The notes under the pieces: model-generated
Databases searched by the model: none
What the model saw: the letters and a program-made list of their open reading frames with translations, nothing else
Told to the model about the DNA's origin: nothing
Program-made: the position numbers and the translations under genes
Assembly: GCA_035527455.1 (NCBI GenBank)
Contig: DATLAN010000446.1
Coordinates: forward strand, 1 to 16,375
Direction: 5' to 3'
Source: DATLAN01 sp035527455
GTDB lineage: Bacteria > Planctomycetota > Planctomycetia > Pirellulales > Thermoguttaceae
Length of the DNA: 16,375 nucleotides
Shown here: positions 1 through 7,268 of the stretch, piece after piece
How positions within the stretch are numbered: the stretch's first letter is position 1
Layout of the letters: each line of letters starts with the position of its first letter

Positions 1-45
1 CACGGTCAATTGCTTGCGGTGCTGGTCGATGGCCAGGTATAACAT
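1..45 (-). CDS. IS110-type transposase, N-terminal fragment cut by window edge
   Basis: Reading the minus strand from the ATG at 45 gives MLYLAIDQHRKQLTV before the window ends. I recognise this as the start of an IS110-family (DEDD) transposase/recombinase, whose first catalytic Asp lies in a short hydrophobic strand close to the N-terminus (here the D of AIDQH). A strong ribosome binding site AGGAGG (minus strand, 59-54) sits 8 bases before the ATG, which fixes the start. Only 15 residues are visible, so the family call rests on this short motif and on general familiarity with planctomycete IS elements; whether the gene is intact cannot be judged. The element's left end should lie somewhere between about 117 and 184, because tsaB ends at 185. 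No terminal repeat can be defined from one end. Confidence 0.55.
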   Translation of the reverse strand, partial: MLYLAIDQHRKQLTV

Positions 46-49
46 CTTT

Positions 50-117
50 CGGTCCTCCTGCTTGTGCTTGGGTGGGTGAAAAAACACACTACACCGTGTA
101 TAGCACCAGGAGGACCG
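50..117 (-). promoter_or_regulatory. Leader hairpin covering the transposase ribosome binding site
   Basis: CGGTCCTCCTG (50-60) and CAGGAGGACCG (107-117) are a perfect 11-base inverted repeat separated by 46 bases. In a minus-strand transcript that starts outside the element, the upstream arm would pair with the arm containing AGGAGG and hide the Shine-Dalgarno sequence of the transposase. The intervening loop holds a smaller palindrome, TACAC-C-GTGTA (90-100). Blocking of read-through translation by such hairpins is known for other IS elements (IS10, IS50). The role here is inference from the pairing alone. Confidence 0.5.
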
Positions 118-184
118 CTCTTTCATAGAATCAGAATTCCACCGTGATCGGAGTTCATCGTGTTCTTCGGCCGGCTCGTTTCGT

Positions 185-886
185 CTAGGAACGCGTTTTC
201 CCATCTCTTTGCTTCCGCTCCCACTTCTCCTCCGCCGCACTGCGGCGGGAATAGCGGGGGACGAGTTTCCATGCGTCGTCGCGGCGGCCGGCGGCGTAAT
301 CTCGGGCGGCCAAACGGGCAACTGTGGCGGCCTTCGCAGACCAATACTCTGGAGCAAGCGGGGTGACGTGTGAGGGCACGCGGTCGGACAGCTTGCGAAG
401 GATCGGGCCGGTAATGATGCTTCCGGCAGGCAGACCGGCCAGCCAGGCGTCGATTTCAACGAGTCTTGCGGGGCCGGAAAGTCGAAACCAGCCGTCCGGA
501 TCCCGTTGGAAAGATCCGGCCACGACCTCCCCCCGTTGGGCATCGACGGCTACCCAGAGAGACGTTACGTTTTCCGGAGCACCGGCGGCGATCGTCTCCA
601 GCGTATCGACGCCCAAGATGTCGGCTTCGGCCACATAGGCGAACACCTTGGCCGTCGTCACCCCGATCCGCAGTCCGGTGAACGAACCCGGACCGATAGC
701 GACCGCCACCAGATCGACGTCGGCCGGCCTCCATCCCACCCGGTCCAGGAGCACCCGCAATGTGGGGGCGAGCGACTGGGCACTCCTCTGTCGACGGCTT
801 AACTCCAGCTCTGTCAACAGGTTGCCGTCACACACGGCGGCCACGCTGCCGGCTTTCTCGGTAGTTTCCAATGCCAGAATCCGCAA
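185..886 (-). CDS. tsaB: tRNA t6A37 biosynthesis protein TsaB
   Basis: This encodes a 233-residue protein, the normal length for TsaB (YeaZ), the ASKHA-fold partner that binds TsaD in the complex transferring threonylcarbamoyl to A37 of ANN-decoding tRNAs in the cytoplasm. The N-terminus MRILALETTEKAGSVA is the usual opening strand, and the family signature GPGSFTGLRIGVTTAK lies at about residues 65-80. The C-terminus has the common P-x-Y-x-R-x-x-A-x-E pattern (PRYSRRSAAEE). The start is a TTG at 886-884: homology begins exactly there, the nearest upstream in-frame ATG would add 71 residues of unrelated sequence, and a purine-rich GGGTGG precedes it. It is divergent from the metallophosphoesterase, and an IS110-type element lies downstream. 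TsaB has lost the catalytic residues of TsaD, so it is structural and not enzymatic. Identification is firm; the TTG start is likely. Confidence 0.93.
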   Translation of the reverse strand: MRILALETTEKAGSVAAVCDGNLLTELELSRRQRSAQSLAPTLRVLLDRVGWRPADVDLVAVAIGPGSFTGLRIGVTTAKVFAYVAEADILGVDTLETIAAGAPENVTSLWVAVDAQRGEVVAGSFQRDPDGWFRLSGPARLVEIDAWLAGLPAGSIITGPILRKLSDRVPSHVTPLAPEYWSAKAATVARLAARDYAAGRRDDAWKLVPRYSRRSAAEEKWERKQRDGKTRS

Positions 887-1020
887 TGCATACCACCCAT
901 AAGATGTAAAATTCCGGAATCGGGCCCCCAGGGTCAAACGATCCCCCCTAAAGCCCACGGCCGAAGGGCCATCCCCACAGCTTGCCGCGCGCCGGCCGGA
1001 CACACAAGAGGTGTCTCGAC

Positions 1021-1049
1021 TTGACGGAAGTCTTCTGCAACAATAGAGT
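1021..1049 (+). promoter_or_regulatory. Candidate sigma70-type promoter for the metallophosphoesterase
   Basis: TTGACG (1021-1026), a 17-base spacer and TAGAGT (1044-1049) match the -35/-10 consensus at 5 of 6 and 4 of 6 positions. Transcription would begin near 1056, giving a leader of roughly 75 bases before the GTG at 1132. It lies in the divergent gap shared with tsaB (887-1131), which otherwise holds only a 10-base palindrome ATTCCGGAAT at 911-920. The call is by eye. Confidence 0.4.
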
Positions 1050-1131
1050 TTGATATTCTGACATCTACTCCCCGTTTTTGGCACCGTCGGCAGGGGCACT
1101 TCGTGCGGCGGGCGCTGGAAAGTCGGACAGC

Positions 1132-1881
1132 GTGAAACGAGCCCTCATCAGCGACATCCACAGCAACCTCGAGAGCCTTCGCGCGGTGTTGGCCGACATC
1201 CGCGAGCAGGGCATCTCCGAGATTCTCTGTCTTGGCGACATTGTCGGCTACGGGCCCAACCCGCGCGAGTGCATCGACTTGGTGATGAAATGCCGGATTT
1301 GCCTGCTGGGCAACCACGACCAAGGGGCCCTGTTCGACCCCGAGGGTTTCAACTCCGGGGCGGAACGGGCCATCTTCTGGACGCGAAACCAATTGGAAGA
1401 CTCCGGCGGCAACATGATGGACCAAGATCGCCGGTGGGATTTCCTCGGCGAACTGCCCCGGAATTACCAGGACGGCGACCTGCTGTTCGTCCACGGCTCG
1501 GCCAGAAATCCACTGAACGAGTACGTTTTTCCCGAAGACATTTACAACCGGCGAAAGCTGGAAAAGATCTTCGCACTGGTCCGCCGCTACGCCTTCCAGG
1601 GCCATACCCACGTGCCGGGCGTATTCACCGAAAGCTTCAACTTCATCAGCCCGGAAGACCTCGGCTACGAGTATCATTTCAGCGACGAGAAGGCCATGAT
1701 CAACGTGGGATCGGTCGGGCAGCCCCGCGACGGGGACCCGCGGTCCTGCTATGTCGTTTTGGACGGCGACACGATTGAATTTCGCCGGGTGGAGTATCCG
1801 GTGGAGCAGACGATCGAGAAGATCTACGCGGTCCCCGAACTGGACAATTTCCTCGGCGATCGGCTTCGTGACGGACGTTAG
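1132..1881 (+). CDS. Calcineurin-like metallophosphoesterase (YfcE/Metallophos_2 type)
   Basis: The product is a 249-residue cytoplasmic protein with the full two-metal phosphoesterase motif series: DIHSN (D8, H10), GDIVGYGP (D36), GNHD (N61-H62-D63), FVHGS, and GHTHVPG. These residues bind the Mn/Fe pair and the phosphate. The architecture fits the YfcE/bis-nucleotide-phosphatase branch of calcineurin-like enzymes; substrates in that branch include phosphodiesters and diadenosine polyphosphates, and the sequence does not say which is used. The GTG start at 1132 is chosen because the first strand (MKRALISDIH) starts there, a GGAAAG lies 9 bases before it, and the upstream ATG at 1078 would add 18 non-homologous residues. 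There is no signal peptide. Proteins of this shape are common single genes in Planctomycetes, often uncharacterised. It lies 143 bases upstream of yidC on the same strand, so co-transcription is possible but not shown. Confidence 0.9.
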   Translation: MKRALISDIHSNLESLRAVLADIREQGISEILCLGDIVGYGPNPRECIDLVMKCRICLLGNHDQGALFDPEGFNSGAERAIFWTRNQLEDSGGNMMDQDRRWDFLGELPRNYQDGDLLFVHGSARNPLNEYVFPEDIYNRRKLEKIFALVRRYAFQGHTHVPGVFTESFNFISPEDLGYEYHFSDEKAMINVGSVGQPRDGDPRSCYVVLDGDTIEFRRVEYPVEQTIEKIYAVPELDNFLGDRLRDGR

Positions 1882-2024
1882 GCCCGTCAGCCCCCCGGAT
1901 TACAGTGTCCGCGCAACAGGACCCCCTCGGCCGGTTGCCATTGCATGTTTCCCCGCATCCGGGAGAATAGACTAATGTAGGCGGTTTGCGCGCATAGCTT
2001 TCCTTCGACCAGAGGTTTCCACGC

Positions 2025-4496
2025 ATGGAACGGCGGTTTGTCCTTTTCCTGATTCTCTCGCTCGCCATCCTGCTGGGCCACGGGTGGCTGATGAAGCAAC
2101 TCGGTCCGCAGCCGGGCCAGCAGGCCCAGGCCCCCGAGGGCGCGGAGAAAGACGCGGACGGCGAAGCCGAGCCGCCTGAGAAGACGTTGGAGAAGCCTGG
2201 GGACAAAACCGAAGAACAACCGGAAGAAAAGACGCCGGAAGGAGAGGTCGAGGATAAGCCCGCGAAAGAGCCGGCCGAGGTGGCTGCTCCCGAGCCGCAG
2301 AGCGCCGATTGGATCGCCCTGGGTTCGGCCGATCCGAACGATCCGTACCGCATGCAGGTGGTGCTGACGACCCGAGGCGCCGCCGTCAGCCGGATCGATC
2401 TCAACAGCAACCGCTACCGCGACCAGGAAAATCGCAGCGGGTTTCTCGGCCGCCTGGTCATTGACGGCAAGGCCGCCGAAGAGGCGGTGCAACAGGAAGG
2501 AAAAGGAGGTTGCCCGGTTCAGGTGGACGCCTACGGCAGCCCCGCTTACGCCGCCGGGCTGAGGAAGGGCGACCTGATCGTGGCCGTTGACGGGCAGCCG
2601 ATCAGCGGTCCCGAGTCGCTGGATGGGGCTTTGGCGGCGACCAGGCCCGGCGATACCGTGGAAGTGACCTATGTTCGACCGAGTCAGAGGGAAGTTGCCG
2701 CCGGCCAGCCGGAAGCTGCCCCGCGCGATCCGGACAATCCTCAAGAAGAGCAAAGCGAACCGATCACCGTCAACGTCGAACTGGGGCATCACCCGTTGGC
2801 CTTGATCCGGCCCGAGGAAGGCGACCCGCTGTCGTTTCTGCTCACGCTGCGCGTGATCGACGGCGACAATTGGGAGGAACACTTCTCTGCGGATACCCCC
2901 GACGTCGACGGCAGACCTCACTACGTCGGATTGGAACTCCCCGGATTGAAGATGCTGACCGCCGATTGGCAGATGGACGAGGGAGCGGACCAGACGCGGG
3001 TGACGTTCCTGCACCGCTTGCCGGAAAGGGGCCTTGAGGTCACGAAGACCTATCGGTTGGAGAAAGCAAGCGACGAACAAGATCCCGAGAAGGCGAACGA
3101 AGACCTGAATTACCGGGCCTATCACCTGGTGTTGGACATCGGCATTCGCAGCATCGACGGGAAAGACCACGTGGTGGCCTACCAGCTCGACGGCCCGACG
3201 GGCTTGCCGACCGAAGGTTTCTGGTACGCCAACAAGGTCGGCCGGCGGATGTTCAAGGGGGTGGGGCTGCGCGACTTCGTGATTTCCAAACAGCCCGGCA
3301 CGTTCGACATGATCGGCTGCCCGAAAATCGCCGAAGACGATACGGGAGTGCCCGGCGAAGGCGAGGTGACGTTCATCGGTGTGGACGCACAGTATTTCTC
3401 CTGCATTCTCATTCCCAAGGGCGAGGACAATCAGTTCGCCGTTTGGCGGCCGACGAGGGTCGGACCGAAGCGAGAACGCGTCAGTCTTACCGACACGTCA
3501 TGCCGGCTGGTCAGTCACGAATTCACCGTGAAGGGAGACGACCTGGAAGGCGTCGCGCGGCGGTTCGAGATCTTCGCCGGGCCGAAGCGGCCGGACCTGC
3601 TGGCCGAATACGGACTGGGCGATCTGGTCTACTACGGCTGGTTCAGTTGGGCCGCCAGACCGATGGTTTGGATCTTGCACCAGTTCTACGCCGTCGTGCA
3701 GAACTACGGATTGGCGATCCTCCTGTTGACCGTGCTGGTCCGCGGCTGCATGTTCCCCTTGGGCAGGAAGCAGGCGCTGGGCGCCCAGAAGATGCAGCAG
3801 TTGCAGCCGGAAATCAAGAAGATCCAGGAGAAATACAAGAAGGACCTCGAAGCGCGGACCAAGGCCCAGCAGGACTTGTTCCGCAAGCACAACTACAACC
3901 CCTTAAGCGGCTGCCTGGTGCTGTTCATCCAGTTGCCGATCTTCATTGCGTTGTATCGGGCGCTGATGGTCGACGTCGAGCTGCGTCAGGCCCCGCTGAT
4001 CGCGCAGAGCATTCGGTGGTGCTCCAACCTGGCGGCTCCCGATATGCTGTTCGACTGGGGCCGCTGGCCGTTCGTGCCGAACTTCATCGTCAACTGGTGC
4101 CCCTATTTCAATCTCCTGCCGATCCTGACGATCATCCTGTTCATCGTGCAGCAGAAGATGTTCATGCCCCCGCCGGTCGACGAGCAGGCCGCCATGCAGC
4201 AGAAGATCATGAAGTTCATGATGGTCTTCATCGGTTTTCTGTTCTTCAAGGTGGCCAGCGGGCTGTGCCTTTACTTCATCTGCTCGAGCCTGTGGGGATT
4301 GGCCGAGCGGAAATTCCTGCCGAAGCACGCCCCGGCCGGACAAGCCTCGCAACCCCAATCGCGGGCGGAAGCAAAGGCCCAGGCGAAGCCCCAGCCGAAA
4401 CCGGCAGCCAAGCCCGGCTCACCGTCGGCCGCCTCCGGCCGCGACGGAGCCGCCGGAAGCAAGAAGAAGCACAAGAAGAGCCGCGGAAGGAAGTAG
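2025..4496 (+). CDS. yidC: Membrane protein insertase YidC with inserted PDZ domain
   Basis: This 823-residue inner-membrane protein inserts and folds membrane proteins, alone or with SecYEG; E. coli YidC has 548 residues. Seen in order: membrane anchor 6-24; acidic, Pro/Glu/Lys-rich linker about 27-92; start of the periplasmic beta domain about 95-145; a PDZ domain about 162-253 with GSPAYAAGLRKGDLIVAVDG; the rest of the periplasmic domain to about 520; then the conserved insertase region. In the latter, NYGLAILLLTVLVR ends in R573, equivalent to the essential groove arginine. It is followed by the cytoplasmic coiled hairpin (QKMQQLQPEIKKIQEKYKKD, about 588-607) and membrane segments near 627-645, 694-709 and 731-757. 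A 60-residue Pro/Ala/Lys tail ends in KKKHKKSRGRK. Similar tails in Rhodopirellula baltica YidC were reported to bind ribosomes. AGAGG lies 9 bases before the ATG. The PDZ is unusual and is discussed in the findings. Confidence 0.96.
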   Translation: MERRFVLFLILSLAILLGHGWLMKQLGPQPGQQAQAPEGAEKDADGEAEPPEKTLEKPGDKTEEQPEEKTPEGEVEDKPAKEPAEVAAPEPQSADWIALGSADPNDPYRMQVVLTTRGAAVSRIDLNSNRYRDQENRSGFLGRLVIDGKAAEEAVQQEGKGGCPVQVDAYGSPAYAAGLRKGDLIVAVDGQPISGPESLDGALAATRPGDTVEVTYVRPSQREVAAGQPEAAPRDPDNPQEEQSEPITVNVELGHHPLALIRPEEGDPLSFLLTLRVIDGDNWEEHFSADTPDVDGRPHYVGLELPGLKMLTADWQMDEGADQTRVTFLHRLPERGLEVTKTYRLEKASDEQDPEKANEDLNYRAYHLVLDIGIRSIDGKDHVVAYQLDGPTGLPTEGFWYANKVGRRMFKGVGLRDFVISKQPGTFDMIGCPKIAEDDTGVPGEGEVTFIGVDAQYFSCILIPKGEDNQFAVWRPTRVGPKRERVSLTDTSCRLVSHEFTVKGDDLEGVARRFEIFAGPKRPDLLAEYGLGDLVYYGWFSWAARPMVWILHQFYAVVQNYGLAILLLTVLVRGCMFPLGRKQALGAQKMQQLQPEIKKIQEKYKKDLEARTKAQQDLFRKHNYNPLSGCLVLFIQLPIFIALYRALMVDVELRQAPLIAQSIRWCSNLAAPDMLFDWGRWPFVPNFIVNWCPYFNLLPILTIILFIVQQKMFMPPPVDEQAAMQQKIMKFMMVFIGFLFFKVASGLCLYFICSSLWGLAERKFLPKHAPAGQASQPQSRAEAKAQAKPQPKPAAKPGSPSAASGRDGAAGSKKKHKKSRGRK

Positions 4497-4527
4497 CCGA
4501 CGGAGGCCCGGCGACGTTGGAGGAACG

Positions 4528-4549
4528 CCCGGGGATTGCACTCCCCGGG
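4528..4549. terminator. GC-rich hairpin after yidC, possible terminator
   Basis: CCCGGGGA (4528-4535) and TCCCCGGG (4542-4549) form a perfect 8-base stem with a 6-base loop, 32 bases past the yidC stop. There is no T-run after it, so a classic intrinsic terminator is not supported. It is enclosed by a weaker pair CGACGTT (4512-4518) / AACGTCG (4577-4583), and a second hairpin CCGCCGA/TCGGCGG lies at 4599-4618. The 200-base gap up to mnmE therefore carries three stacked inverted repeats and no gene. Confidence 0.35.
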
Positions 4550-4696
4550 GTTGTGATGGTTGTGGTCTCGCGCTGCAACGTCGGCCGGCACGAGGATTCC
4601 GCCGAACGCAGTCGGCGGGCGTTAGGAACAGAATTCGGCTCCCGACGTATTTCCGACTGTTGACCTCTGAAGTCCTCCAACTCAGTCTCCTCCCCG

Positions 4697-6112
4697 ATGT
4701 ACCCGCTGGACGATACCATCGCTGCCGTTTCTTCCCCGCCGGGCGGCGCGGCACGCGGCATCGTTCGGCTGAGTGGACCGGGCGTGCGGAAGTGCGTGGA
4801 GAAGGTTTTCCGGGCCGACGGTCAACTTCCCGATCCCGCATTCACCCGATCCGCCGTGATTGCCGGGGCACTCGTAATTGCCGGAATTACGTCGCCGTTG
4901 CCGTGCGAACTCTATCTTTGGCCCGACCGACGAAGCTACACGGGCCAACCGGTGGCCGAGCTGCACACGCTCGGCTCGCCTCCCCTGCTGGACGCCGTGC
5001 TCCGCTGCCTCTGTACGGCCGGAGCGAGGATGGCCGAACCGGGCGAGTTCACGCTCCGCGCCTTTCTTGCCGGACGGATCGACCTGACCGAGGCCGAGGC
5101 CGTGCTGGGAGTGATCGATGCGGCCGATGCCGGCGAACTCGACGTCGCCTTGGCCCAACTGGCCGGAGGATTGGCCCGACCGCTGCACGAATTGCGTGAA
5201 GCCCTGGTCGACCTGCTGGCCCATCTGGAAGCCGGTTTCGATTTCGCCGACGAAGATCTCCCGTTCATCACGCCCGATCAGCTCCATCGTCAGCTCGACG
5301 ACGCGGCCGGCCACGTGGAGAAGCTTGCTCGACAAATGGACGCCCGCGGCGAGACGGTCGAGATGGTCCGTGCCGTCCTGATCGGTCGGCCGAATACGGG
5401 CAAGAGCAGCCTGTTCAACGCCCTGGCCCGCCGCACCGGAGCGCTGGTCTCCGAGCATCCCGGCACCACGCGAGACTACCTTACGGCCGAACTGGATCTC
5501 GGCGGCGTGAAATGCCAGCTTGTCGACACGGCCGGCTTCGAGGCCGGACTTGCCGGCGACAATGCCATCGCGGAATCCTTCGACGACGCACAAAACGAGG
5601 ACGTCCCGGACGACGTACGGAAGGCCGCTCGGGCCGCCGCTAAAGAGCAGAAGCGACGCTCAGGCGTGTGCATCCTCTGTCTCGACTCCGCCCGGCCGTT
5701 GGACGTCTGGGAACGTGACCAACTCGCTTCCGGCGGCGGCGAGCGGATCGTCGTCTGGACCAAGACGGACCTGCCGCGTCAAAGCCACCTCACATCCCAC
5801 GTGCTGGAAACCAGCGCCGTGACCGGGCAAGGGATTCATGCCCTGCGCGACGAGCTGCGCCGCGCCGTGTTGACCGCCGCGTCGTCGCCCCGCGGAGCGG
5901 TTGCCGGCACGGCGGTCCGCTGTCGTGAATCCCTGCGTCTGGCCGCCGAGAGCCTGTGCCGTGCCAAGGAGGTCCTTCACACCAACGGCGGCGAGGAACT
6001 CGTGGCCGCCGAGATTCGCGTGGCGCTGGGCGAACTGGGCAAAGTCGTCGGCGCCGTGTACACTGACGATGTCCTGGATCGGATCTTCAGCCGCTTCTGC
6101 ATCGGAAAGTAA
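4697..6112 (+). CDS. mnmE: tRNA uridine-34 modification GTPase MnmE (TrmE)
   Basis: This encodes a 471-residue cytoplasmic GTPase (E. coli: 454) that with MnmG installs the (carboxymethyl)aminomethyl group on C5 of wobble U34. The N-terminal tetrahydrofolate-binding domain opens with DTIAAVSSPPGGAARGIVRLSGP and contains AEPGEFTLRAFLAGRIDLTEAEAV (113-136). The G domain has GRPNTGKS (230-237, N233 being the usual K+ ligand), GTTRD (256-260), DTAG (277-280), TKTD (355-358) and ETSAVTGQG (about 371). The invariant C-terminal FCIGK (467-471), with the Cys implicated in the modification, is intact. Two deviations stand out. After DTAG the family motif resembling VExxGIxR is absent, and the stretch up to the next strand (SGVCILCLD, 322) is about 18 residues longer than in E. 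coli. Also, the N-domain ELxGHGG motif reads ELHTLGS. mnmG is not in the window. Identity is firm; full catalytic competence is inferred. Confidence 0.95.
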   Translation: MYPLDDTIAAVSSPPGGAARGIVRLSGPGVRKCVEKVFRADGQLPDPAFTRSAVIAGALVIAGITSPLPCELYLWPDRRSYTGQPVAELHTLGSPPLLDAVLRCLCTAGARMAEPGEFTLRAFLAGRIDLTEAEAVLGVIDAADAGELDVALAQLAGGLARPLHELREALVDLLAHLEAGFDFADEDLPFITPDQLHRQLDDAAGHVEKLARQMDARGETVEMVRAVLIGRPNTGKSSLFNALARRTGALVSEHPGTTRDYLTAELDLGGVKCQLVDTAGFEAGLAGDNAIAESFDDAQNEDVPDDVRKAARAAAKEQKRRSGVCILCLDSARPLDVWERDQLASGGGERIVVWTKTDLPRQSHLTSHVLETSAVTGQGIHALRDELRRAVLTAASSPRGAVAGTAVRCRESLRLAAESLCRAKEVLHTNGGEELVAAEIRVALGELGKVVGAVYTDDVLDRIFSRFCIGK

Positions 6113-6117
6113 GTCGC

Positions 6118-6301
6118 GAAAATGGGGACTGGCTCCGTCGAGATCCGGTTTCTCAGTGCTATTTCGCGTGGCCGACGGTGCCTGTCGCCTTTTTCGGGCG
6201 ATGACTGTTGGAACCCCGTGGAAAAAGGGGACAGGCACCGAGCCGGCAGCCTTCTTTGCGACTGTCACACCATTTGCGGCTCGGAGCCAGTCCCCATTTT
6301 C
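6118..6301. repeat. Nested inverted-repeat cassette between mnmE and rbsK
   Basis: A perfect 20-base inverted repeat (6118-6137 / 6282-6301; core ATGGGGACTGGCTCC) encloses a second inverted repeat of 20 bases with one mismatch (6176-6195 / 6220-6239; core GGGGACAGGCACC). The inner loop is 24 bases. The cassette fills almost the entire 226-base gap between the mnmE stop and the rbsK start. Two independent palindromes, one inside the other, resemble REP/BIME-type or other non-autonomous mobile repeats; that origin is inference. As RNA it could form one long hairpin between the two genes. Confidence 0.8.
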
Positions 6302-6338
6302 CACTCGCCCCTTACAGCTTGAGAAAGTAATACCTGCG

Positions 6339-7268
6339 ATGTCCTCCTCCAAAATCATCGTGCTCGGCTCGGTCAACACCGACCTGGTGATTCGCGGTCC
6401 CCGTTTGCCGGCCCCGGGCGAGACGGTTCTCGGCGGCGAGTTCTACCGGGCCCACGGCGGCAAGGGGGCCAACCAGGCGGTGGCCGCCGCCCGGGCGTTC
6501 GCCGATCCGGTGACCTTCATCGGTGCAGTGGGCGACGACGCCTTCGGCCGCGAGGCGCTGGCCCATTTCGCCCGCGAAAACCTCGATTGCCGCTATCTGA
6601 AGACCGTGCCCGGGGAAGCGTCCGGCGTGGCCTTGATTCTGGTGGACCGGCAGGGCGAGAACCTGATCAGCGTCGCCTCGGGCGCTAATCTGCATGTGAC
6701 GCCCGAGGACGTGGACGCCGTGAGCGAGGAGACCTTTCGCAACGCACGCGTGTTTCTTACCTGCCTGGAGTCGCCGCTGGAGAGTGTCGCCCGCGGACTG
6801 TCCCGGGCCAGACGCTCCGGGTTGTTGACCATTCTCAATCCCGCGCCCGCCGACGACGCCGTTTGCCGAAACGGGACGCTGGCGCTGGTCGACGTGATTA
6901 CGCCCAACGAAGGCGAGGCGGCGGCGCTGACGGGCATCGATTTCGACGACCGCCCCGGTGCGGTGGCTGCCGCCCGCCGGCTCCAGGAGATGGGCTGCCG
7001 AAGCTGCGTGATCACGCTGGGCGCCCGCGGCTGCTTGGTCGTGGAGGAGACGGACACCTGGGTGGAAGGCCGTTCGGTGCAGGCGGTCGACACGACGGCC
7101 GCCGGCGACGCCTTCAACGGCGCGTTGGCGGTCGCCCTGTCGGAAGGCCGTACGCTGGTGGAAGCGGCTCACTGGGCCAACCGCGCAGCCGCCGTGGCGG
7201 TCACCCGTCCCGGGGCCCAACCGTCATTGCCCGGGAGGAAAGAGATCGATTCCTTTGGGGGTGCATGA
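6339..7268 (+). CDS. rbsK: Ribokinase (PfkB family)
   Basis: The 309-residue product has exactly the length of E. coli RbsK. It phosphorylates D-ribose at O5 with ATP in the cytoplasm, feeding the pentose phosphate and nucleotide pathways. Visible motifs: GSVNTDLV (10-17, sugar contacts N13/D15), PGETVLG, GGKGANQAVAAAR (40-52, PfkB signature 1), GAVGDDAFG, NPAP (167-170), PNEGEAAALTG (189-199), VITLGARG, and DTTAAGDAFNGAL (251-263, signature 2, catalytic base D257, anion hole AAGD). The DTTAAGD form is characteristic of true ribokinases. The ATG at 6339 is chosen because the fold begins there; the frame stays open upstream into the palindrome cassette and mnmE, but that translation looks unrelated. 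No ribose transporter or RbsD lies nearby. The last 45 bases overlap the end of the convergent FHA gene. Confidence 0.95.
   Translation: MSSSKIIVLGSVNTDLVIRGPRLPAPGETVLGGEFYRAHGGKGANQAVAAARAFADPVTFIGAVGDDAFGREALAHFARENLDCRYLKTVPGEASGVALILVDRQGENLISVASGANLHVTPEDVDAVSEETFRNARVFLTCLESPLESVARGLSRARRSGLLTILNPAPADDAVCRNGTLALVDVITPNEGEAAALTGIDFDDRPGAVAAARRLQEMGCRSCVITLGARGCLVVEETDTWVEGRSVQAVDTTAAGDAFNGALAVALSEGRTLVEAAHWANRAAAVAVTRPGAQPSLPGRKEIDSFGGA

Noticed and set aside
1934..1976. Promoter for yidC (TTGCCA or TTGCAT with an AT-rich GACTAAT)
   Set aside because: No combination of hexamers has acceptable spacing; too weak to list as a feature.
1887..3170. Minus-strand open frame opposite the start of yidC
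   Set aside because: Antisense to YidC; no motif, no ribosome binding site, composition typical of a shadow frame.
5901..6338. Upstream in-frame extension of rbsK into mnmE
   Set aside because: The translation is unrelated to kinases and crosses the palindromic cassette; the ribokinase fold starts at the ATG at 6339 and gives the standard 309 residues.
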